NCBI GenBank assembly: GCA_016806645.1
Contig: JACSYO010000977.1
Span: 616,070 to 680,069, forward strand
Reading direction: 5' to 3'
DNA from: Ophiodon elongatus
Taxonomy: Eukaryota; Chordata; Actinopteri; Perciformes; Hexagrammidae
DNA: 64,000 nt
Below are positions 42,401 to 54,400 of this stretch, one piece after another (the first letter of the stretch is position 1; each line of letters opens with the position of its first letter). The position numbers and the translations under genes are program-made. The notes under the pieces are model-generated. The model searched no databases, was not told where the DNA came from, and was given only the letters and a program-made list of their open reading frames with translations.

Positions 42401-45400
42401 TTTTTGTGTAACTGTTCAGATAGAACTGGACAGCTGGATCTCTGCTGTACTGAACCACTGAGACACGGTCTTTGTTGTCATCAACACTTAGTTTCTCTAC
42501 TACTCTTTGGACAAAGTCTTGCATAGCTGGGAATCCAGTTCTAGTACCATCAGATCCATCCAACAAGAACACAACATCCCTTCCTTTTGGCTGTATGTCA
42601 GCTAGGGAACATATCATTTGAGACATATTAATTGAATGTGTCAAAAGTTTTCCGTGAAAAAGGTCTTACGGTGACAGTTAACCTCAAGTTTTACTAGATT
42701 AGATCTATTAATTCTGGCACAACTGTTTTTGGCAAAAAGAGACTGGCTGAACATAACTTTTTGAAATACACTTCAATACAGTTCACATTGCGTCAAACTA
42801 TGATTTTGGAGTGTAAAAAGTGGTTACTTTCTCACCAGTTACTGTCGGAGTCAAGGGCGTGGCCCTCACTAGCACTGTGCTTATTAAAGAGGAGAGCTGT
42901 TCTTGGACACTTTGGAGGTCAGTGAACTCAGACACTAAGAGAGTGCAATTAGGGTCATATGATATTTTCTGCAGCTCTCCACTGTCAGAGCTCCTTGTTC
43001 CAATGCCAATCACAAATATGCCCTGCTGTTTAAGAGCAGAGGCTGGGGTATCTACATTGTCAAAAGATCTTCCACCCTTTAGCAAGATCAACATCTGTGG
43101 AACTCCTTGCAGGCGCCTACTCCCAGAGGAGTTTGTAAATACATTATTCCTGACGTATTGAAGGGCAGAACCAGTGTTTAAGGGACTGCCTCCTCTGTGT
43201 CTTAGCCCTCTGATCGAATCCACAATATCCTCTCTTGTTGAGAAGGTTTTCAGATAGAAATGGACCTCTGCCTCTCTGCTGTACTGGACTACAGAGACAC
43301 GGTCTTTGTTTTCTCCCACATTGAGTTTCTCCACCACTTTCTCAACAAAATCCCGCATGGCGGGGAAGCCATTCCTTGTGCTATTAGAACCATCCAGAAG
43401 GAATACGATATCCTTTTCGGCAGTATCAACTAAGTAAAGACAGGAAGACAAAAAATAAAAACCCTTGCAAAAAGTAAGCTCGTGGACTAATCTTAAAGTG
43501 GTGAGCTATTTCTTTTAAAGCACCTAACGCTGCCTACTTTGATGTTAAACAGTGGGAAAGAACAACACTGCCTCTAACGTAATCCACACATGGAGATAAA
43601 CAGGTATTGCACTCAATGTATTTCCCTCAGTGTCGGTGAAACAAGTCAGGTAACCTTTCAAGCCAGCAAGAGGATGTGTGCTTGTCAACATACCGAGTAC
43701 AGTTGGTAATTCTAGAGTGACGTCAAAAACCACAGCCTCCAAGGAGAACTGAAGTTGCAGTTGGATACTGGAAAGGTCAGTGAATTCAGACACAGATAGA
43801 GTAGAATTGGCATTGTGGGAAATCTTCTCCAGTTCTCTGCTATCAGAACTCCTGGTTCCAATTGCAAAAGTCAAGACACCCAGCTCTTTGAGAGCAGATG
43901 CTGCTGCATCAACACTGTCAGAAGACCCTTCTCCACTTAGCAATATCAGGACTTGTGGAACTCCTCCAAGGTGCCTGCTTCCGGCAGAGGGAGTGAAGAC
44001 ATTATCCCTCACGTACTGGAGAGCTGCTCCAGTGTTGAGGGGTCTTCCACCTATGTGCCTCAAACCTCTGACCGTGTCAAGGATCTCACTTTTTTTTGTG
44101 TACCTGTTCAGATAGAACTGGACAGCTGGATCTCTGCTGTACTGAACCACTGAGACACGGTCTTTGTTGTCATCCACACTGAGTTTCTCTACTACTCTTT
44201 GGACAAAGTCTTGCATAGCTGGGAATCCAGTTCTAGTACCATCAGATCCATCCAACAAGAACACAACATCCCTTCCTTTTGGCTGTATGTCAGCTAGGGA
44301 ACATATCATTTGAGACATATTAATTGAATGTGTCAAAAGTTTTCCGTGAAAAAGGTCTTACGGTGACAGTTAACCTCAAGTTTTACTAGATTAGATCTAT
44401 TAATTCTGGCACAACTGTTTTTGGCAAAAAGAGACTGGCTGAACATAACTTTTTGAAATACACTTCAATACAGTTCACATTGCGTCAAACTATGATTTTG
44501 GAGTGTAAAAAGTGGTTACTTTCTCACCAGTTACTGTCGGAGTCAAGGGCGTGGCCCTCACTAGCACTGTGCTTATTAAAGAGGAGAGCTGTTCTTGGAC
44601 ACTTTGGAGGTCAGTGAACTCAGACACTAAGAGAGTGCAATTAGGGTCATATGATATTTTCTGCAGCTCTCCACTGTCAGAGCTCCTTGTTCCAATGCCA
44701 ATCACAAATATGCCCTGCTGTTTAAGAGCAGAGGCTGGGGTATCTACATTGTCAAAAGATCTTCCACCCTTTAGCAAGATCAACATCTGTGGAACTCCTT
44801 GCAGGCGCCTACTCCCAGAGGAGTTTGTAAATACATTATTCCTGACGTATTGAAGGGCAGAACCAGTGTTTAAGGGACTGCCTCCTCTGTGTCTTAGCCC
44901 TCTGATCGAATCCACAATATCCTCTCTTGTTGAGAAGGTTTTCAGATAGAAATGGACCTCTGCCTCTCTGCTGTACTGGACTACAGAGACACGGTCTTTG
45001 TTTTCTCCCACATTGAGTTTCTCCACCACTTTCTCAACAAAATCCCGCATGGCGGGGAAGCCATTCCTTGTGCTATTAGAACCATCCAGAAGGAATACGA
45101 TATCCTTTTCGGCAGTATCAACTAAGTAAAGACAGGAAGACAAAAAATAAAAACCCTTGCAAAAAGTAAGCTCGTGGACTAATCTTAAAGTGGTGAGCTA
45201 TTTCTTTTAAAGCACCTAACGCTGCCTACTTTGATGTTAAACAGTGGGAAAGAACAACACTGCCTCTAACGTAATCCACACATGGAGATAAACAGGTATT
45301 GCACTCAATGTATTTCCCTCAGTGTCGGTGAAACAAGTCAGGTAACCTTTCAAGCCAGCAAGAGGATGTGTGCTTGTCAACATACCGAGTACAGTTGGTA

Positions 45401-48400
45401 ATTCTAGAGTGACGTCAAAAACCACAGCCTCCAAGGAGAACTGAAGTTGCAGTTGGATACTGGAAAGGTCAGTGAATTCAGACACAGATAGAGTAGAATT
45501 GGCATTGTGGGAAATCTTCTCCAGTTCTCTGCTATCAGAACTCCTGGTTCCAATTGCAAAGGTCAAGACACCCAGCTCTTTGAGAGCAGATGCTGCTGCA
45601 TCAACACTGTCAGAAGACCCTTCTCCACTTAGCAATATCAGGACTTGTGGAACTCCTCCAAGGTGCCTGCTTCCGGCAGAGGGAGTGAAGACATTATCCC
45701 TCACGTACTGGAGAGCTGCTCCAGTGTTGAGGGGTCTTCCACCTATGTGCCTCAAACCTCTGACCATGTCAAGGATCTCACTTTTTTTTGTGTACCTGTT
45801 CAGATAGAACTGGACAGCTGGATCTCTGCTGTACTGAACCACTGAGACACGGTCTTTGTTGTCATCCACACTGAGTTTCTCTACTACTCTTTGGACAAAG
45901 TTTTGCATAGCTGGGAATCCAGTTCTAGTACTATCCGACCCATCCAACAAGAACACAACATCCCTTCCTTTTGGCTGTATGTCAGCTAGGGAACATATCA
46001 TTTGAGACATATTAATTGAATGTGTCAAAGGTTTTCCATGAAAAAGGTCTTACGGTGACAGTTAACCTCAAGTTTTACTAGATTAGATCTATTAATTCTG
46101 GCACAACTGTTTTTGGCAAAAAGAGACTGGCTGAACATAACTTTCTGAAATACACTTCAATACAGTTCACATTGCGTCAAACTATGATTTTGGAGTGTAA
46201 AAAGTGGTTACTTTCTCACCAGTTACTGTCGGAGTCAAGGGCGTGGCCCTCACTAGCACTGTGCTTATTAAAGAGGAGAGCTGTTCTTCGACACTTTGGA
46301 GGTCAGTGAACTCAGACACTAAGAGAGTGCAATTAGGGTCATATGATATTTTCTGCAGCTCTCCACTGTCAGAGCGCCTTGTTCCAATGCCAATCACAAA
46401 GATGCCCTGCTGTTTAAGAGCATAGGCTGGGGTATCTACATTGTCAAAAGATCTTCCACCCTTTAGCAAGATCAACATCTGTGGAACTCCTTGCAGGCGC
46501 CTACTCCCAGAGGAGTTTGTAAATACATTATTCCTGACGTATTGAAGGGCAGAACCAGTGTTTAAGGGACTGCCTCCTCTGTGTCTTAGCCCTCTGATCG
46601 AATCCACAATATCCTCTCTTGTTGAGAAGGTTTTCAGATAGAAATGGACCTCTGCCTCTCTGCTGTACTGGACTACAGAGACACGGTCTTTGTTTTCTCC
46701 CAAATTGAGTTTCTCCACCACTTTCTCAACAAAATCCCGCATGGCGGGGAAGCCATTCCTTGTGCTATTAGAACCATCCAGAAGGAAAACAATATCCTTT
46801 TTGGTAGTGTCAACTGAGAAAAAGACAGGAAGACAACAAATAAAAACCATTGCGAAAGGCACGCTCGTGTACTACGAATAAAGTGATAAACTATTTTCTG
46901 AAAAGCACAAACATTGCCTTGTCTTATTTTTAACATTAAGTAAGTACACCACAACCTTTTTTAACAAAACAAAATTGAGATACAAAGGTATTTCACTGGA
47001 TTAATTTCCTTCAATATTCGGTGAAACGAATCAGCTAGCATTTCAGGCCACCAAGAGGCTGGTTTACATACCAAGTACAGTTGGTGATTCTGGTACAGTT
47101 GGTGATCCTGGGGTGACGTCAATAACCACAGCCTCCAAGGAGGACTGAAGTTGCTGTTCGATACGTTCAAGGTCAGAGAAATCAGACACAGAGAGAGCAG
47201 AATTGCCATCGTGGGATATCTTCTGCAGTTCTCTGCTATCAGAACCCTTGGTTCCAATTGCAAAGGTCAACACACCAAGCTGTTTGAGAGCAGCGGCTGC
47301 TGCATCAACACTGTCAGAAGACCGACCACCACTTAGCAATATCAGGACCTGTGGAACTCCTTCCAGGCGCCTGCTTCCGGCAGAGGCTGTGAAGACATTA
47401 TCCCTCAAGTACTGGAGAGCTGCTCCAGTGTTGAGGGGTCTTCCGCCTTTGTGCCTCAAGCCTCTGACAATGTCAAGGATCTCGACTTTTGTTGCGTATG
47501 TGTTCAAATAGAACTGGACAGCTGGATCTCTGCTGTACTGAACCACTGAGACACGGTCTTTGTTGTCATCCACACTGAGTCTCTCTACTACTCTTTGGAC
47601 AAAGTCTTGCATAGCTCGGAATCCAGTTCTAGTACCATCAGATCCAGCCAACAAGAACACAACATCTCTTCCTTTTGGCTGTGTCACCACTGGGGAACAT
47701 ATAATTTAAGACATATTTAGGTTCATGTGTCAAACAGTTACCGTATGAAAGCCAGATGATAAAAGTTAACCGCAAGGTTTTTTCAAATTTACTCTAATAA
47801 TCCAGGCTCAACTATTTTTTCAAAGTTGCTCTGGCTGACCTGAACTTCGAGAAATACTATTTAATACGGTTCAATTTGACATACTACCATGATCTTAAAA
47901 TGTAAATTTAGTCACATTCTTACCAGTTACTGTTGGTGTCATGGGCGTGGCCCTCACTAGTGCTGTGCCCATTAATGAGGAGAGTTGTTCTTGGACACTT
48001 GGGAGGTCAGTGAACTCAGACACGGATAGAGTGTAATTAGGGTCCTGTGTTATTTTCCGCAGCTCTCCACTGTCGGAGCTCCTTGTTCCAATGCCAATGA
48101 CAATGATGCCCTGCTGTTTGAGAACAGAGGCTGGAGTATCTACATTGTCAAAAGACCTTCCACCATTTAGTAGGATCAATATCTGCGGAACACCTTGCAG
48201 GTGCCTACTCCCGGCTTGGTTTGTAAAGACGTTGTCCCTGACGTATTGGAGGGCGGCCCCGGTGTTGAGGGGTCTGCCTCCTCTGTGTCTCAGCCCTCTT
48301 ACCGAATCCACAATATCTTCTTTTGTGGTGTGTGTATTCAAATAGAAATCGACCTCTGTATCTCTACTGTATTGGACTACAGAGACACGGTCTTTGCTTT

Positions 48401-51400
48401 CTCCCACATCGAGTTTCTCAACCACTTTCTCAACAAAATCACGCATGGCAGGGAAGCCATTCCTTGTGCTATCAGAACCATCCAGAAGGAAAACAATATC
48501 CTTTTTGGTAGTGTCAACTGAGAAAAAGACAGGAAGACAACAAATAAAAAACATTGCGAAAGGCACGCTCGTGTACTACTAATAAAGTGGTAAACTATTT
48601 TCTGAAAAGCACAAACATTGCTTTCTCAAATTTCTAACAGTAAGTAAGTACACCACAACCTTTTTTAACAAAACAAAATTGAGCTACAAAGGCATTTCAC
48701 TGGATTAATTTCCCTCAATAGTAGGTGAAACTAGTCAGCTAGCATTTCATGCCAGCAAGAGGCTGGTTTACATACCAAGTACAGTTGGTGATTCTGGTAC
48801 AGTTGGTGATTCTGGGGTGACGTCAATAACCACAGCCTCCAAGGAGGACTGAAGTTGCTGTTCGATACGTTCAAGGTCAGAGAAATCAGATACAGAGAGA
48901 GCAGAATTGCCATCGTGGGATATCTTCTGCAGTTCTCTGCTATCAGAACCCTTGGTTCCAATTGCAAAGAACAACACACCCAGCTGTTTGAGAGCAGCGG
49001 CTGCAGCATCAACACTGTCAGAAGACCGTCCACCACTTAGCAATATCAGGACCTGTGGAACTCCTTCCAGGCGCCTGCTTCCGGCAGAGGCTGTGAAGAC
49101 ATTATCCCTCAAGTACTGGAGAGCTGCTCCAGTGTTGAGGGGTCTTCCGCCTTTGTGCCTCAAGCCTCTGACAATGTCAAGGATCTCGACTTTTGTTGCG
49201 TATGTGTTCAAATAGAACTGGACAGCTGGATCTCTGCTGTACTGAACCACTGAGACACGGTCTTTGTTGTCATCCACACTGAGTCTCTCTACTACTCTTT
49301 GGACAAAGTCTTGCATAGCTCGGAATCCAGTTCTAGTACCATCAGATCCATCCAACAAGAACACAACATCTCTTCCTTTTGGCTGTGTCACCACTGGGGA
49401 ACATATAATTTAAGACATATTTAGGTTCATGGGTCAAACAGTTACCGTACGAAAGCCAGATGATAAAAGTTAACCGCAAGGTTTTTTCAAATTTACTCTA
49501 ATAATCCAGGCTCAACTATTTTTTCAAAGTTGCTCTGGCTGACCTGAACTTCGAGAAATACTATTTAATACGGTTCAATTTGACATACTACCATGATCTT
49601 AAAATGTAAATTTAGTCACATTCTTACCAGTTACTGTTGGTGTCATGGGCGTGGCCCTCACTAGTGCTGTGCCCATTAATGAGGAGAGTTGTTCTTGGAC
49701 ACTGGGGAGGTCAGTGAACTCAGACACGGATAGAGTGTAATTAGGGTCCTGTGTTATTTTCCGCAGCTCTCCACTGTCGGAGCTCCTTGTTCCAATGCCA
49801 ATGACAATGATGCCCTGCTGTTTGAGAACAGAGGCTGGAGTATCTACATTGTCAAAAGACCTTCCACCATTTAGTAGGATCAATATCTGCGGAACACCTT
49901 GCAGGTGCCTACTCCCGGCTTGGTTTGTAAAGACGTTGTCCCTGACGTATTGGAGGGCGGCCCCGGTGTTGAGGGGTCTGCCTCCTCTGTGTCTCAGCCC
50001 TCTTACCGAATCCACAATATCTTCTTTTGTGGTGTGTGTATTCAAATAGAAATCGACCTCTGTATCTCTACTGTATTGGACTACAGAGACACGGTCTTTG
50101 CTTTCTCCCACATCGAGTTTCTCAACCACTTTCTCAACAAAATCACGCATAGCAGGGAAGCCATTCCTTGTGCTCTCAGAACCATCCAGAAGGAAAACAA
50201 TATCCTTTTTGGTAGTGTCAACTGAGAAAAAGACAGGAAGACAACAAATAAAAAACATTGCGAAAGGCACGCTCGTGTACTACTAATAAAGTGAAAAACT
50301 ATTTTCTGAAAAGCACAAACATTGCTTTCTCAAATTTTTAACAGTAAGTAAGTACACCACAACCTTTTTTAACAAAACAAAATTGAGCTACAAAGGCATT
50401 TCACTGGATTCATTTCCCTCAATAGTAGGTGAAACTAGTCAGCTAGCATTTCATGCCAGCAAGAGGCTGGTTTACATACCAAGTACAGTTGGTGATTCTG
50501 GTACAGTTGGTGATTCTGGGGTGACGTCAATAACCACAGCCTCCAAGGAGGACTGAAGTTGCTGTTCGATACGTTGAAGGTCAGAGAAATCAGACACAGA
50601 GAGAGCAGAATTGCCATCGTGGGATATCTTCTGCAGTTCTCTGCTATCAGAACCCTTGGTTCCAATTGCAAAGGTCAACACACCCAGCTGTTTGAGAGCA
50701 GCGGCTGCTGCATCAACACTGTCAGAAGACCGTCCACCACTTAGCAATATCAGGACCTGTGGAACTCCTTCCAGGCGCCTGCTTCCGGCAGAGGCTGTGA
50801 AGACATTATCCCTCAAGTACTGGAGAGCTGCTCCAGTGTTGAGGGGTCTTCCGCCTTTGTGCCTCAAGCCTCTGACAATGTCAAGGATCTCGACTTTTGT
50901 TGCGTATGTGTTCAAATAGAACTGGACAGCTGGATCTCTGCTGTACTGAACCACTGAGACACGGTCTTTGTTGTCATCCACACTGAGTCTCTCTACTACT
51001 CTTTGGACAAAGTCTTGCATAGCTCGGAATCCAGTTCTAGTACCATCAGATCCATCCAACAAGAACACAACATCTCTTCCTTTTGGCTGTGTCACCACTG
51101 GGGAACATATAATTTAAGACATATTTAGGTTCATGGGTCAAACAGTTACCGTACGAAAGCCAGATGATAAAAGTTAACCGCAAGGTTTTTTCAAATTTAC
51201 TCTAATAATCCAGGCTCAACTATTTTTTCAAAGTTGCTCTGGCTGACCTGAACTTCGAGAAATACTATTTAATACGGTTCAATTTGACATACTACCATGA
51301 TCTTAAAATGTAAATTTAGTCACATTCTTACCAGTTACTGTTGGTGTCATGGGCGTGGCCCTCACTAGTGCTGTGCCCATTAATGAGGAGAGTTGTTCTT

Positions 51401-54400
51401 GGACACTGGGGAGGTCAGTGAACTCAGACACGGATAGAGTGTAATTAGGGTCCTGTGTTATTTTCCGCAGCTCTCCACTGTCGGAACTCCTTGTTCCAAT
51501 GCCAATGACAATGATGCCCTGCTGTTTGAGAACAGAGGCTGGAGTATCTACATTGTCAAAAGACCTTCCACCATTTAGTAGGATCAATATCTGCGGAACA
51601 CCTTGCAGGTGCCTACTCCCGGCTTGGTTTGTAAAGACGTTGTCCCTGACGTATTGGAGGGCGGCCCCGGTGTTGAGGGGTCTGCCTCCTCTGTGTCTCA
51701 GCCCTCTTACCGAATCCACAATATCTTCTTTTGTGGTGTGTGTATTCAAATAGAAATCGACCTCTGTATCTCTACTGTATTGGACTACAGAGACACGGTC
51801 TTTGCTTTCTCCCACATCGAGTTTCTCAACCACTTTCTCAACAAAATCACGCATAGCAGGGAAGCCATTCCTTGTGCTCTCAGAACCATCCAGAAGGAAA
51901 ACAATATCCTTTTTGGTAGTGTCAACTGAGAAAAAGACAGGAAGACAACAAATAAAAAACATTGCGAAAGGCACGCTCGTGTACTACTAATAAAGTGATA
52001 AACTATTTTCTGAAAAGCACAAACATTGCTTTCTCAAATTTTTAACAGTAAGTAAGTACACCACAACCTTTTTTAACAAAACAAAATTGAGCTACAAAGG
52101 CATTTCACTGGATTCATTTCCCTCAATAGTAGGTGAAACTAGTCAGCTAGCATTTCATGCCAGCAAGAGGCTGGTTTACATACCAAGTACAGTTGGTGAT
52201 TCTGGTACAGTTGGTGATTCTGGGGTGACGTCAATAACCACAGCCTCCAAGGAGGACTGAAGTTGCTGTTCGATACGTTGAAGGTCAGAGAAATCAGACA
52301 CAGAGAGAGCAGAATTGCCATCGTGGGATATCTTCTGCAGTTCTCTGCTATCAGAACCCTTGGTTCCAATTGCAAAGGTCAACACACCCAGCTGTTTGAG
52401 AGCAGCGGCTGCTGCATCAACACTGTCAGAAGACCGTCCACCACTTAGCAATATCAGGACCTGTGGAACTCCTTCCAGGCGCCTGCTTCCGGCAGAGGCT
52501 GTGAAGACATTATCCCTCAAGTACTGGAGAGCTGCTCCAGTGTTGAGGGGTCTTCCGCCTTTGTGCCTCAAGCCTCTGACAATGTCAAGGATCTCGACTT
52601 TTGTTGCGTATGTGTTCAAATAGAACTGGACAGCTGGATCTCTGCTGTACTGAACCACTGAGACACGGTCTTTGTTGTCATCCACACTGAGTCTCTCTAC
52701 TACTCTTTGGACAAAGTCTTGCATAGCTCGGAATCCAGTTCTAGTACCATCAGATCCATCCAACAAGAACACAACATCTCTTCCTTTTGGCTGTGTCACC
52801 ACTGGGGAACATATAATTTAAGACATATTTAGGTTCATGTGTCAAACAGTTACCGTACGAAAGCCAGATGATAAAAGTTAACCGCAAGGTTTTTTCAAAT
52901 TTACTCTAATAATCCAGGCTCAACTATTTTTTCAAAGTTGCTCTGGCTGACCTGAACTTCGAGAAATACTATTTAATACGGTTCAATTTGACATACTACC
53001 ATGATCTTAAAATGTAAATTTAGTCACATTCTTACCAGTTACTGTTGGTGTCATGGGCGTGGCCCTCACTAGTGCTGTGCCCATTAATGAGGAGAGTTGT
53101 TCTTGGACACTGGGGAGGTCAGTGAACTCAGACACGGATAGAGTGTAATTAGGGTCCTGTGTTATTTTCCGCAGCTCTCCACTGTCGGAACTCCTTGTTC
53201 CAATGCCAATGACAATGATGCCCTGCTGTTTGAGAACAGAGGCTGGAGTATCTACATTGTCAAAAGACCTTCCACCATTTAGTAGGATCAATATCTGCGG
53301 AACACCTTGCAGGTGCCTACTCCCGGCTTGGTTTGTAAAGACGTTGTCCCTGACGTATTGGAGGGCGGCCCCGGTGTTGAGGGGTCTGCCTCCTCTGTGT
53401 CTCAGCCCTCTTACCGAATCCACAATATCTTCTTTTGTGGTGTGTGTATTCAAATAGAAATCGACCTCTGTATCTCTACTGTATTGGACTACAGAGACAC
53501 GGTCTTTGCTTTCTCCCACATCGAGTTTCTCAACCACTTTCTCAACAAAATCACGCATAGCAGGGAAGCCATTCCTTGTGCTATCAGAACCATCCAGAAG
53601 GAAAACAATATCCTTTTTGGTAGTGTCAACTGAGAAAAAGACAGGAAGACAACAAATAAAAAACATTGCGAAAGGCACGCTCGTGTACTACTAATAAAGT
53701 GATAAACTATTTTCTGAAAAGCACAAACATTGCTTTCTCAAATTTTTAACAGTAAGTAAGTACACCACAACCTTTTTTAACAAAACAAAATTGAGCTACA
53801 AAGGCATTTCACTGGATTCATTTCCCTCAATAGTAGGTGAAACTAGTCAGCTAGCATTTCATGCCAGCAAGAGGCTGGTTTACATACCAAGTACAGTTGG
53901 TGATTCTGGTACAGTTGGTGATTCTGGGGTGACGTCAATAACCACAGCCTCCAAGGAGGACTGAAGTTGCTGTTCGATACGTTCAAGGTCAGAGAAATCA
54001 GACACAGAGAGAGCAGAATTGCCATCGTGGGATATCTTCTGCAGTTCTCTGCTATCAGAACCCTTGGTTCCAATTGCAAAGGTCAACACACCCAGCTGTT
54101 TGAGAGCAGCGGCTGCTGCATCAACACTGTCAGAAGACCGTCCACCACTTAGCAATATCAGGACCTGTGGAACTCCTTCCAGGCGCCTGCTTCCGGCAGA
54201 GGCTGTGAAGACATTATCCCTCAAGTACTGGAGAGCTGCTCCAGTGTTGAGGGGTCTTCCGCCTTTGTGCCTCAAGCCTCTGACAATGTCAAGGATCTCG
54301 ACTTTTGTTGCGTATGTGTTCAAATAGAACTGGACAGCTGGATCTCTGCTGTACTGAACCACTGAGACACGGTCTTTGTTGTCATCCACACTGAGTCTCT

